Below, piece after piece: positions 6,415 through 13,889 of a DNA stretch of 17,400 nucleotides. The translations under genes were made by a program, and so were the position numbers. Source of the DNA: CABMKH01 sp040797625 (GTDB lineage: Bacteria > Bacillota > Clostridia > Tissierellales > Tissierellaceae); assembly GCA_052067355.1 (NCBI GenBank), contig JBQHQH010000038.1, positions 1 to 17,400 of the forward strand, in the 5' to 3' direction. The notes under the pieces were generated by a model, which saw only the letters and a program-made list of their open reading frames with translations, was not told where the DNA came from and ran no database searches. How positions within the stretch are numbered: the stretch's first letter is position 1; every line of letters begins with the position of its first letter.

Positions 6415-7869
6415 ATGAATAAAATCAATTGGGTAGACGAAAAAAATCTTTCTATGCTGGCAGATTTTTATGAGTTCACCATGGCAAATGGATATCTAGA
6501 AAATGATATGGATGACAAAATAGCCTACTTTGACATGTTCTTTAGAACCATACCTGATGATGGAGGATATGCCATCATGGCAGGAGTAGAACAACTTATA
6601 GAGTATCTAAATAATCTAAAGTTTACTGAAGAAGATATAGAATACTTTAAAAGCAAAAATATATTTGGCGAAAAGTTCTTAAATTATCTTAGAAATTTTA
6701 AATTTACCTGTGATGTTTGGGCTATATCAGAAGGTACGCCAATATTTCCTCAAGAACCTATTGTAATAGTCAGAGGACCTGTTATACAAGCGCAACTAGT
6801 TGAAACTATGGTCTTACTTACTATCAATTATCAGTCCCTAATAGCTACTAAAGCAAATAGAATAGTCAGATCTGCGCAGGGAAGATCTGTCATAGAATTT
6901 GGTAGTAGAAGAGCTCACAGTTATGATGCTTCTATTTTAGGTGCTAGGGCTGCATATATTGGAGGCTGTATAGGAACTGCCAATACTATAGTAGATAGAG
7001 ATTATGGAATTCCAGCCTTAGGTACTATGGCACATAGTTGGGTTCAATTATTTTCTACTGAATTAGATGCTTTTAGAGCTTATGCTAGAACATATCCAGA
7101 TAATTGTTATCTACTTGTAGATACCTATAATACTTTAAAAAGTGGAGTCCCTAATGCTATCAAGGTCTTTAATGAAGAGGTCATTCCTAGAGGATTTAGA
7201 CCAAAGGGCATTCGAATCGACAGTGGTGATATCTCCTATCTCACTAAAGAAGCTAGAAAGATGTTAGATGAGGCTGGATTTAATGACTGTACTATTATGG
7301 CCTCTAGTGGACTAGATGAATACCTCATTAGCGATCTCCTAATTCAAGGTGCTAAAATAGATAGCTTTGGAGTAGGAGAAAGACTAATAACGGCAACATC
7401 TCAACCTATATTTGGAGGAGTATACAAACTGACCGCAGTAGAGTCTGATGGAGTACTATATCCCAAGATAAAGATTAGTGAAAATGTTGGTAAGATAACT
7501 ACACCAGGATTTAAACAGGTATATAGATTATTCGATAGGGATAGTCACAAAGCAATTGCAGATGTAGTTACACTTCATGATGAAATAATAGATGACACTA
7601 AGCCATATGAGATATTTCATCCACTATTTACTTGGAAGAGAAAAATAGTTAAAAATTTCTATGCAGAGAAATTACTTACAAAGATATTCCACAATGGCGA
7701 GCAGATATATGAAAGTCCAAATATACATGAAATCAGAGATTATTGCAAAGAACAAGTCGACACTCTATGGGAAGAAGTAAAGAGATTCGAAAAACCTCAT
7801 GAGTACTTTGTAGATCTATCTAAATCTCTATGGGGTATAAAAGATAGATTGCTAAAACAAAACCAATAG
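6415..7869 (+). CDS. pncB: nicotinate phosphoribosyltransferase (NAD salvage)
   Basis: A 484-residue cytosolic enzyme converting nicotinate and PRPP (with ATP) to nicotinate mononucleotide, the entry step of the Preiss-Handler pathway. Landmarks are Leu-Ala-Asp-Phe-Tyr-Glu-Phe-Thr-Met (15-23) at the N-terminus, Phe-Gly-Ser-Arg-Arg-Ala-His (162-168), and Gly-Thr-Met-Ala-His-Ser-Trp with His207, the expected phosphorylated histidine. Asp-Thr-Tyr-Asn-Thr (236-240) and Arg-Ile-Asp-Ser-Gly-Asp (267-272) line the phosphoribosyl site in the family. Length suits the Firmicutes-type enzyme of about 480-490 residues. The ATG follows AAAGGAG at good spacing. It is monocistronic, with its own promoter upstream and a terminator overlapping its stop codon. 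Nothing in the sequence links its regulation directly to NAD. Confidence 0.95.
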   Translation: MNKINWVDEKNLSMLADFYEFTMANGYLENDMDDKIAYFDMFFRTIPDDGGYAIMAGVEQLIEYLNNLKFTEEDIEYFKSKNIFGEKFLNYLRNFKFTCDVWAISEGTPIFPQEPIVIVRGPVIQAQLVETMVLLTINYQSLIATKANRIVRSAQGRSVIEFGSRRAHSYDASILGARAAYIGGCIGTANTIVDRDYGIPALGTMAHSWVQLFSTELDAFRAYARTYPDNCYLLVDTYNTLKSGVPNAIKVFNEEVIPRGFRPKGIRIDSGDISYLTKEARKMLDEAGFNDCTIMASSGLDEYLISDLLIQGAKIDSFGVGERLITATSQPIFGGVYKLTAVESDGVLYPKIKISENVGKITTPGFKQVYRLFDRDSHKAIADVVTLHDEIIDDTKPYEIFHPLFTWKRKIVKNFYAEKLLTKIFHNGEQIYESPNIHEIRDYCKEQVDTLWEEVKRFEKPHEYFVDLSKSLWGIKDRLLKQNQ

Positions 7870-7891
7870 GCCTATCTGGCTTATTGGTTTT
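7859..7891. terminator. bidirectional terminator shared by pncB and the NSS transporter
   Basis: A 14-bp stem, AAAACCAATAGGCC (7859-7872) with GGCTTATTGGTTTT (7878-7891), one G-U pair and a 5-base loop. A-runs and T-runs flank it on both strands. The left arm includes the pncB stop codon. The converging gene ends at 7903. Confidence 0.85.
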
Positions 7892-7902
7892 ATAATTATA
7901 TA

Positions 7903-9255
7903 TTAAATTTGTCCAAATACTTCCATTTGATATAAGAATACTAAGATAATTCCTACTGGCAATACATATTTTACTACAGAACTAAATATATTCGAATATC
8001 TAACTTCTAAACTACCTTTATTGGTGATTTGGTCTGAAACTCTATCTTGACTGAAAAACCACCCTATAAATACTACACTTATTAAAGCAGCAGTAGTCAA
8101 GAAATAATTTGCTGTTGTCTTATCTAGAAAATCAAATATATTATCACCAAATATCAAAAATCCAGAAAGTGGTCCATTTGCTAAAGATGCAAAGATACCA
8201 ACTATAGTAATTACTATTGTGGATAATACTGCCGCTTTCTTCCTATTCATATTAAAACTATCCACTAAAAATGCAACTACTACTTCAAGTAGAGATATAG
8301 TACTTGTCAATGCAGCTAAAGCCAATAACATAAAGAACATTATACCGAAGAAATATCCTCCCGGCATCTTAGGAAATACATTTGGCAAAGTCATAAATAC
8401 TAATCCAGCTCCTGATGTAGGGTCTACTCCATATGAAAATACTGCTGGGAATATTGCCAATCCAGCCAATAATGCTATAAGTGTATCTGCAATAGATATT
8501 TGTAATGCTGTCTTTCCAAGATCTTCATCTCCACTCATATACGAGCCATAGGTTATCATAATACCCATTCCCAAACTTAGAGAATAAAACGCATGACCTA
8601 AAGCTCCTAATACTACCTTGCTATTTATCTTGGAAAAGTCTGGTTTAAATAGGAATTTAAAGCCTTCCATACCTCCCGGTAATGTAAGAGCCTGAATATC
8701 CAGTATGATAATCAATATAAATAACATCGGAACCATTATCTTTGCAAATTTTTCTATACCATCTTGCACCCCAGTAGAAACTATAAGTCCAGTAATAAAC
8801 ATAAATAAAACTTGCCATATAACAGGTTTTATTGGGTGAGATATAAATCCGACAAATAGATTGGTTATCTCTTCACTTGTCTTTCCTGAAAATCTATTTG
8901 TTATAGCATTTATGACATATTCTAAAGTCCAGCCTGCAACTACACCATAATAAGATAATATAAAAAAAGCAGCCAATACTCCTAATACTCCTGAAATATA
9001 CCAGGGCTTTTCGGGGGCTAACTCTTTAAATGATCCAATAGCATCTTTTCCACCAAGTCTACCGATTATGAACTCACTCATCATCAGAGGCAGTCCTATG
9101 AATGCTACTATGAGTAGATAGACCACTAAAAATGCGCCACCTCCATATTCACCAGCAATATATGGGAATCTCCAAATATTGCCAAGACCTACTGCAGAAC
9201 CAATTGATGCTGCTAAAAGTCCAAACCTAGATCCAAAACCTTCTCGCGTTTTCAT
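7903..9255 (-). CDS. sodium-dependent transporter, neurotransmitter:sodium symporter (NSS/SNF) family
   Basis: A 450-residue polytopic membrane protein with about 11 predicted helices and the LeuT fold, coupling Na+ entry to amino-acid uptake in studied bacterial members (LeuT, MhsT, TnaT). The TM1 signature Ser-Ala-Val-Gly-Leu-Gly-Asn-Ile-Trp-Arg-Phe-Pro-Tyr (residues 20-32) carries the unwound segment that binds substrate and Na+. The Gly-Gly-Gly-Ala-Phe motif of TM2 follows at about 38-42. TM6 and TM8 regions (Phe-Tyr-Ser-Leu-Ser-Leu-Gly; Ala-Leu-Thr-Ser-Thr-Ile-Ser) are also recognisable. The shorter C-terminus suggests an 11-helix MhsT-like member rather than 12-helix LeuT. Substrate cannot be assigned; an amino acid is most likely. 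The ATG follows a GGAGGG ribosome site. Its promoter lies just after the tRNA-Ser gene, and no terminator separates it from that unit. Confidence 0.9.
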   Translation of the reverse strand: MKTREGFGSRFGLLAASIGSAVGLGNIWRFPYIAGEYGGGAFLVVYLLIVAFIGLPLMMSEFIIGRLGGKDAIGSFKELAPEKPWYISGVLGVLAAFFILSYYGVVAGWTLEYVINAITNRFSGKTSEEITNLFVGFISHPIKPVIWQVLFMFITGLIVSTGVQDGIEKFAKIMVPMLFILIIILDIQALTLPGGMEGFKFLFKPDFSKINSKVVLGALGHAFYSLSLGMGIMITYGSYMSGDEDLGKTALQISIADTLIALLAGLAIFPAVFSYGVDPTSGAGLVFMTLPNVFPKMPGGYFFGIMFFMLLALAALTSTISLLEVVVAFLVDSFNMNRKKAAVLSTIVITIVGIFASLANGPLSGFLIFGDNIFDFLDKTTANYFLTTAALISVVFIGWFFSQDRVSDQITNKGSLEVRYSNIFSSVVKYVLPVGIILVFLYQMEVFGQI

Positions 9256-9286
9256 CTATTACCCTCCTTTTTTGTGTATTGTTAAT

Positions 9287-9315
9287 ACTATAATGGGATA
9301 AAGTGAATTTGTCAA
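9287..9315 (-). promoter_or_regulatory. promoter of the NSS transporter gene
   Basis: Minus strand -35 TTGACA (9310-9315), a 17-base spacer and -10 TATAGT (9287-9292), 32 bases upstream of the ATG. It sits 20 bases beyond the tRNA-Ser CCA end. Confidence 0.82.
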
Positions 9316-9334
9316 GAGGGTTTTTTAAATTTTT

Positions 9335-9426
9335 TGGCGGAGAGAGTGGGATTTGAACCCACGGTGCAGCATATACTGCACAACGGTTTTCGAGACCGCC
9401 ACTTTCAGCCACTCAGACATCTCTCC
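9335..9426 (-). tRNA. tRNA-Ser (anticodon CGA)
   Basis: A 92-base gene including an encoded CCA (9335-9337) and a G discriminator. The acceptor stem GGAGAGA/TCTCTCC is perfect. The anticodon loop is CTCGAAA on a GCGGT/ACCGT stem, giving anticodon CGA for the UCG codon. The long variable arm (TGCAGTATATGCTGCA) is a class II feature typical of tRNA-Ser. The GTTCAAATC T-loop is canonical. The gene begins one base after the tadA stop, so it must be excised from a tadA-containing transcript. No terminator hairpin follows it. Confidence 0.95.
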
Positions 9427-9427
9427 A

Positions 9428-9877
9428 TTATCTATTTCTCAGTTCTTTAAAAAAGGTTTTTAACAAGTGAATACTTTCATCTTCTAAAATACCAAATTCT
9501 ACTTGGCATCTATGATTGAATTTAGGATGATTAGTTAAATCTTCTACAGTGCCACAACATCCCATCTTATGGTCCCTAGCTCCTATAACAAGTCTATCTA
9601 TTCTAGAATTTACTATGGCGCCTGCACACATGGGACATGGCTCTAAAGTCACATACATAGTACAATCTATAAGTCTCCATCCTCCAAGAAACTTACTTGC
9701 CTGTTCTATAGCCATAATCTCTGCATGGGCTAGAGGATTCCTCATAGATTCTCTTTGATTATATCCCCTAGCTATTATCTTTCCCCTATGAACAATAATA
9801 GCACCTACGGGAACTTCATAGGTGCCATAGGCTCTCTTAGCTTCTGCTAAAGCCTCTTTCATATATAAATCATCCAT
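9428..9877 (-). CDS. tadA: tRNA-specific adenosine deaminase TadA
   Basis: A 149-residue zinc deaminase that converts A34 to inosine in tRNA-Arg(ACG), allowing it to read CGU, CGC and CGA. The cytidine/deoxycytidylate-deaminase core is intact: His51-Ala-Glu53, with Glu as proton shuttle, and Pro-Cys81-Pro-Met-Cys84 completing the zinc site. The N-terminus (Met-Lys-Glu-Ala-Leu-Ala-Glu-Ala) and length fit bacterial TadA. The start ATG lies behind AAGGTGAT, which begins at the base after the tRNA-Arg CCA. The stop is one base before tRNA-Ser. The gene is thus sandwiched between two tRNA genes under one promoter. A guanine deaminase of the same fold is an unlikely alternative given this context. 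Confidence 0.95.
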   Translation of the reverse strand: MDDLYMKEALAEAKRAYGTYEVPVGAIIVHRGKIIARGYNQRESMRNPLAHAEIMAIEQASKFLGGWRLIDCTMYVTLEPCPMCAGAIVNSRIDRLVIGARDHKMGCCGTVEDLTNHPKFNHRCQVEFGILEDESIHLLKTFFKELRNR

Positions 9878-9889
9878 CTATATCACCTT

Positions 9890-9966
9890 TGGTGCACTGG
9901 AGAGGAATCGAACCCCCGGCCTACGCCTTAGGAGGGCGTCGCTCTATCCTACTGAGCTACCAGTGC
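9890..9966 (-). tRNA. tRNA-Arg (anticodon CCT)
   Basis: A 77-base gene with encoded CCA (9890-9892) and an A discriminator. Acceptor GCACTGG/CCAGTGC is perfect. The anticodon stem ACGCC/GGCGT encloses loop CTCCTAA, so the anticodon is CCU, reading AGG. The T-stem (GGGGG with CCTCT) contains two G-U pairs, slightly unusual but workable around a normal TTCGATT loop. It is the first element of the tRNA-Arg-tadA-tRNA-Ser unit, and the tadA ribosome site abuts its 3' end. Confidence 0.94.
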
Positions 9967-9981
9967 ATGGTCTACCTATAT

Positions 9982-10010
9982 ATCTTACAATATTTACATT
10001 GTCTTGTCAA
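9982..10010 (-). promoter_or_regulatory. promoter of tRNA-Arg-tadA-tRNA-Ser
   Basis: Minus strand -35 TTGACA (10005-10010), a 17-base spacer and -10 TAAGAT (9982-9987). The predicted start is about 10 bases before the mature tRNA-Arg 5' end, typical of a tRNA promoter. Confidence 0.82.
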
Positions 10011-10054
10011 TTGAACTTCTTCAGTTTTTTGTAACAAAACTCTATTCATATTTA

Positions 10055-10060
10055 TATAAT
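10055..10060 (+). promoter_or_regulatory. possible promoter element for the small peptide gene
   Basis: A TATAAT hexamer with a weak GTAACA 18 bases upstream (10031-10036). The same stretch contains CATATTTATA (10047-10056), which also fits the CATAnnnTA -10 pattern of late sporulation sigma factors, but the -35 is not convincing. Neither assignment can be settled by eye. Confidence 0.3.
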
Positions 10061-10099
10061 ATATCAAGCAGTGTTATTAAACTAAAGGAGGTAAATTAA

Positions 10100-10216
10100 A
10101 TGATTGAAAATAGAAGAGGTAATTTTTGCGAAAAAGAAGATAGTAGCTTATTATTTTTCTTTTTGCTATTAGTTATATTATTTGGTAATGGCTTTGGTGG
10201 ATGTCACTGTAGATAG
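10100..10216 (+). CDS. 38-residue hydrophobic peptide, possible sporulation-type small membrane protein
   Basis: A short gene behind an excellent ribosome site (AAAGGAGG, about eight bases before the ATG). The product has a polar, charged N-terminus including one Cys (residue 10). A single membrane helix of Leu/Phe/Val/Ile follows (about 17-28), then a Gly-rich end with Gly-Gly-Cys-His-Cys-Arg (33-38). Small one-helix peptides with Gly/Cys-rich ends are common among poorly annotated Clostridia and Bacilli proteins, some spore-associated (compare the YjcZ type). I do not recognise a specific family. It is a stand-alone unit, divergent from the tRNA unit and convergent with the peptidase gene, with a hairpin nine bases after its stop. 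Confidence 0.7.
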   Translation: MIENRRGNFCEKEDSSLLFFFLLLVILFGNGFGGCHCR

Positions 10217-10224
10217 TTCTAATT

Positions 10225-10243
10225 AGGGAGGAAAGTCCTCCCT
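10225..10243. terminator. hairpin between converging genes, weak bidirectional terminator
   Basis: Perfect 8-bp stem AGGGAGGA (10225-10232) with TCCTCCCT (10236-10243) and a 3-base loop. It lies between the small peptide gene and the M1 peptidase gene, which meet tail to tail. T-tracts are poor on both sides (CTTCTAAT rightward), so efficiency is uncertain. Confidence 0.5.
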
Positions 10244-10246
10244 CTT

Positions 10247-11734
10247 CTAATATAGCCATCTTTGGACCAAATCTCCAAAGTCAGTATTAGTGACCTCTTC
10301 ACATACCTTGATAAAGTCCTCAGTCCTTGCATTATAAAATCTATATCTATTGAAATAGGTCCTAAATATTTTGTATAGAATGTCTTCTCCATATATGGTC
10401 TTAATATCATCTATAAACATAGCTCCCTTCGTATATACTAGTATTCCATAATCATTCCATCCTACAAAATCTCCTAGGGGCTTATTTACAACTCTGTCTC
10501 CAGTTAGATAACCTTCTCCATATTCATAGCCTAACTTGATATTTTCAATAAAATACCCCTCTCCCCTTCTTAACCCATATAACTCCTTATGATATATTAC
10601 CTCAGAATAAGTAGTTAAAGCTTCATCTAGCCAAGCTTCCCGTACTTCATCATTTCCCACTAATCCATACCACCATTGATGAGCTGTTTCATGGACTATT
10701 ACCTGCTCTAACATATCTTTCAGAGAATTTCTAAAGTACTCCTCTCCTATAAATACAATTCCAGGATACTCCATACCAGATGGAAACTCAGTCATGACTA
10801 TAGAATATACTCCATAGGGATATTTGCCGAACACTCTATTAAATATCTCTATAGAATCTTCACCTATTTTTATACTCTTTTCAACCATAGAATCCACTCT
10901 ATCTAAATAGTATAACTTTATCAGAGTATCATCTACTTTTCCTTCTGCTATTTTGAAGTCCTTACTAGCTGCCCAAGCAAAGTCTCTAATCAACTTGCCT
11001 TCTATCTTGTATATCTTTTTATTATCTTCTATATCTTCAGATAAGATATTTCCACTAGAAGCAATAACTACATCTCTATCAGTATATATACTTACATTAT
11101 AATTGGATACATCAGAATAAAATGGATCTCCTAATCTATAGTAGGGTTCTAGATTCCATCCATCTTCATCATATACACAGGCTATGGGATACCAATTTCC
11201 AGCATTTATGACCCTATTTCCATATCCAAATCTATCTTTTGCAGTGGGAATGACCACTTCATATTCCATGTGAATAGTCGTTTTCTGTCCCTTTAAAAGA
11301 GGCTCATTTAATTTGATATATAATATGGTTTCATCTTCTCCTTGAATTGTATATTCAAGATCCTTATCATCTCTAGATACACTTTCTATATTCATATATC
11401 CACCTTTATAGGATTCTTCTGCTCCTGGAGTATTGCTAAATAATATAGGTGCCCTATCTACGGTTTTAAATGCGTTTGGATATAGATGAAAATATAGCTC
11501 TCCTAATACTCTATCTGTATTATTTACATATAGTATCTCCTGCTTACATGTATATATTTTATCTTCATAATCTAATCTCACTTCTATATCATAATGATTA
11601 ATTTTTTCCAGATCTAATCCATTAAAATCATCATCTATAAGTGTATCATTAGCTAGTATATCCTGTTTTTTACATCCCATCATAATAAGAGCTATAACAA
11701 TAATTAAAAAAAAGCATCTAACATTCTTATTCAA
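10247..11734 (-). CDS. M1-family zinc metallopeptidase, predicted lipoprotein
   Basis: A 495-residue aminopeptidase-like protein predicted to be anchored outside the membrane. A basic start and hydrophobic stretch (8-19) end in Met-Met-Gly-Cys21, a loose lipobox, giving a lipidated Cys21. The M1 N-terminal beta domain spans roughly 45-240. The exopeptidase motif appears as Gly-Met-Glu-Tyr-Pro (320-324). The zinc site is His348-Glu-Thr-Ala-His352 with Glu371 as third ligand (HExxH-x18-E), all intact. It lacks the long C-terminal helical domain of large aminopeptidases, as many Firmicutes homologues do. The start is a TTG, chosen because GAGAGGTGAT precedes it at good spacing and the signal peptide begins there; no better in-frame ATG exists. 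It is separated from the TRAP operon by the terminator at 11863-11892. Substrate unknown; scavenging of external peptides is inferred. Confidence 0.88.
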   Translation of the reverse strand: MNKNVRCFFLIIVIALIMMGCKKQDILANDTLIDDDFNGLDLEKINHYDIEVRLDYEDKIYTCKQEILYVNNTDRVLGELYFHLYPNAFKTVDRAPILFSNTPGAEESYKGGYMNIESVSRDDKDLEYTIQGEDETILYIKLNEPLLKGQKTTIHMEYEVVIPTAKDRFGYGNRVINAGNWYPIACVYDEDGWNLEPYYRLGDPFYSDVSNYNVSIYTDRDVVIASSGNILSEDIEDNKKIYKIEGKLIRDFAWAASKDFKIAEGKVDDTLIKLYYLDRVDSMVEKSIKIGEDSIEIFNRVFGKYPYGVYSIVMTEFPSGMEYPGIVFIGEEYFRNSLKDMLEQVIVHETAHQWWYGLVGNDEVREAWLDEALTTYSEVIYHKELYGLRRGEGYFIENIKLGYEYGEGYLTGDRVVNKPLGDFVGWNDYGILVYTKGAMFIDDIKTIYGEDILYKIFRTYFNRYRFYNARTEDFIKVCEEVTNTDFGDLVQRWLY

Positions 11735-11815
11735 TTCATCACCTCTCTTAAAGTTTTTCCACTATATAATAATATATTCTAAGGTAAATTATTGAATACC
11801 AAGTTATTATATATC

Positions 11816-11857
11816 TATTTCTATATTCAACAGAGAGGGTTTATATGAATAGAAATA
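11816..11857. repeat. AT-rich imperfect inverted repeat
   Basis: TATTTCTAT-a-TTCA (11816-11829) pairs with TGAATAGAAATA (11846-11857), 12 bp with one bulged A. It is six bases from the TRAP operon terminator. It may be a second, weak stop or part of the peptidase promoter region, where I see no clear -35/-10 pair. Confidence 0.4.
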
Positions 11858-11862
11858 TATAA

Positions 11863-11892
11863 AGGCCTATGGAGCAAATAGTCCATAGACCT
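11863..11892 (-). terminator. terminator of the TAXI-TRAP operon
   Basis: An 11-bp stem with one mismatch, minus strand AGGTCTATGGA (11892-11882) with TCCATAGGCCT (11873-11863) and an 8-base loop, followed by TTATATATTT. It begins six bases past the permease stop. Confidence 0.75.
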
Positions 11893-11897
11893 CTTAT

Positions 11898-13889
11898 TTA
11901 AACTCTTTGCTTAAGACTCTTTACTCTTTGTTTCTGTAAGTAAAATGTAATTGCTAGCACTATTATACCAAAGGCATCTGTATATAGACCTGGTTTTAAC
12001 AATAAAAGCGCTGCTGCTGCTAAGAATATTCTCTCATGAATCTTACAATGATCTATTAAATATCCTTCTACAGATCCAGCCAAGCAAACTATACCGATTA
12101 CAGCAGATATGATCATAGGTAATGCACTGATTATTGGTAAAAATACAACTTGGTTTCCTACTATTTCCTTTACAAGGATTAGGGATGGATCTATGGCAAA
12201 TATATAAGGCACTATAAATGCAGCTATAGCCAATTTAAACGCTTGGAATCCCGTCTTCATGGAATTTGCTCCTGCTATACCCGCTCCTGCATACGCAGCT
12301 AATGCTACTGGTGGAGTGATATCTGCTACAACTCCAAAATATAAGATAAATAGATGAGCTGCCATTAAGTTTACACCTAATTTAGTCAAAGCTGGTACTG
12401 CCATAGTTGCAAGAACTATATATTTAGCTGTAGTTGGAAGTCCCATACCCAAGATTATAGATGCTATCATGGTAAAGAACAATGTCAATATTAGATTTCC
12501 ACGAGCTAAAGCAACTATCAATTCTGCAATCCTAAGCCCTAGTCCTGTCAATGTAACAACTCCTACTATCATACCAGCGCAAGCACAGGCACATGCTACT
12601 CCAACAGCTCCCTTTGCTCCCGCTTCAAAGGCCTCAAATATCTCTTTGACACCAAAGGATTTATTCTTCTTTGCCACTGATGCTACCATAGCTATTACCA
12701 CACTTATGATTATAGCTCTAAAAGCAGATAGAGTCGGTGTATACTGCATTACTAAAAATGCTATAATAGCCAATAATGGAATGAGCAAATACCCCTCTGC
12801 CATCAATATCTTACTTAATTTTGGCAATTGTTCTCTAGGTAAACCCTTTAGACCTAATCTAGAAGCCTCAATGTGTACCATAGTACCCACTGCAAAGTAA
12901 TATAGAACTGCTGGTATTGCTGCTGCTGCTACAATACTCAGATATGGAAATCCTGTGAACTCAGCCATGATAAATGCTGCCGCTCCCATTACAGGTGGCA
13001 TTATCTGTCCTCCAGTAGATGCTGTTGCCTCTACAGCTCCAGCAAAATGGGGTTCATATCCAGTTTTCTTCATCAATGGTATAGTAAACGCACCTGTAGT
13101 TACAGTATTAGCAACGGAGCTTCCAGATATAGAACCCATAAGCCCAGATGCAACTACAGCAGTCATAGCTGGCCCACTCTTTAGATGTCCGGTCATGGCG
13201 AATGCCAAATCTATGAAGAATTTTCCTACTCCAGTCTTATCCAAAAATGCACCAAATAATATAAACATAAATACAAAAGTTGCAGATACACCCAATGGTA
13301 TACCCATAATACCTTCCAGAGCTAAGTACATTTGTGAAATTATTCTCTCAACAGTAAATCCCCTATGGGCTAATAGTCCCGGTAAATATGGACCAAGTTT
13401 TGCGTATAATAAAAACACTATAGATACTATAGGCAGCTCAGGGCCTACTACCCTTCTAGTTACTTCTAGTGTAATTAGAATAGCCAATGCACCTAATATA
13501 AGATCTATGCTAGTCAAATCTGTCCCTTTATTTGCTATCTGCTCTACAAATACAAATAAATAGCCAAATACTATAATGGTCAAACCTATGAAGGCAAAGT
13601 CGAGAATTGACGCCTTGTCTTTTTTAGATTTATCACTTGCAGGATATAACAAAAATCCCAATGTAAATGCAAAGATTATGTGTAAAGATCTCTGTCTAGC
13701 TGATAATAGTGTACCGAATCCTGCAGTATAGAATTGAAATATGGACATTGCAATTGCAATTATGGTAGTTATCTTTGCAAGAGGACCAGTTAACTTTCTA
13801 AGCTTAGATGTCTCCAAATCATATTCTTCCATGAGTTCATCAACATCCATTGCTACATCAGATTCTGTAATTCGGCCTTTATTTTTCAC
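11898..13889 (-). CDS. TRAP transporter fused permease (DctQ-DctM type), TAXI class
   Basis: A 663-residue integral membrane protein joining the small (DctQ-like) and large (DctM-like) TRAP subunits, as usual for TAXI-type systems. A polar N-terminal tail (about 1-35) precedes the helices. The first helical block (to about 150) is the Q-like part. The M-like part contains the signatures Gly-Ser-Ile-Ser-Gly-Ser-Ser-Val-Ala-Asn (251-260) and Glu-Ala-Thr-Ala-Ser-Thr-Gly-Gly-Gln-Ile-Met-Pro-Pro-Val-Met-Gly (about 287-302), conserved in the Na+-coupled core. A later Gly-Leu-Pro-Thr-Thr-Ala-Lys-Tyr motif belongs to the second scaffold half. It works with the binding protein at 14424-15404. Its ATG overlaps the DUF1850 stop by four bases (ATGA), indicating translational coupling. 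Substrate unknown; organic acids are common for the family. Confidence 0.93.
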   Translation of the reverse strand: MKNKGRITESDVAMDVDELMEEYDLETSKLRKLTGPLAKITTIIAIAMSIFQFYTAGFGTLLSARQRSLHIIFAFTLGFLLYPASDKSKKDKASILDFAFIGLTIIVFGYLFVFVEQIANKGTDLTSIDLILGALAILITLEVTRRVVGPELPIVSIVFLLYAKLGPYLPGLLAHRGFTVERIISQMYLALEGIMGIPLGVSATFVFMFILFGAFLDKTGVGKFFIDLAFAMTGHLKSGPAMTAVVASGLMGSISGSSVANTVTTGAFTIPLMKKTGYEPHFAGAVEATASTGGQIMPPVMGAAAFIMAEFTGFPYLSIVAAAAIPAVLYYFAVGTMVHIEASRLGLKGLPREQLPKLSKILMAEGYLLIPLLAIIAFLVMQYTPTLSAFRAIIISVVIAMVASVAKKNKSFGVKEIFEAFEAGAKGAVGVACACACAGMIVGVVTLTGLGLRIAELIVALARGNLILTLFFTMIASIILGMGLPTTAKYIVLATMAVPALTKLGVNLMAAHLFILYFGVVADITPPVALAAYAGAGIAGANSMKTGFQAFKLAIAAFIVPYIFAIDPSLILVKEIVGNQVVFLPIISALPMIISAVIGIVCLAGSVEGYLIDHCKIHERIFLAAAALLLLKPGLYTDAFGIIVLAITFYLQKQRVKSLKQRV

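Noticed and set aside
9227..9412. 61-codon minus-strand frame over the tRNA-Ser gene
   Set aside because: It would translate through the tRNA and the transporter promoter and lacks a ribosome site.
10219..10410. 63-codon minus-strand frame at the end of the M1 peptidase gene
   Set aside because: It is an alternate frame of a well supported gene with no independent start signals.
12955..13563. 202-codon open frame on the plus strand
   Set aside because: It is antisense to the TRAP permease, has no ribosome site, and its composition is that expected from the complement of an Ala/Ile-rich membrane protein gene.
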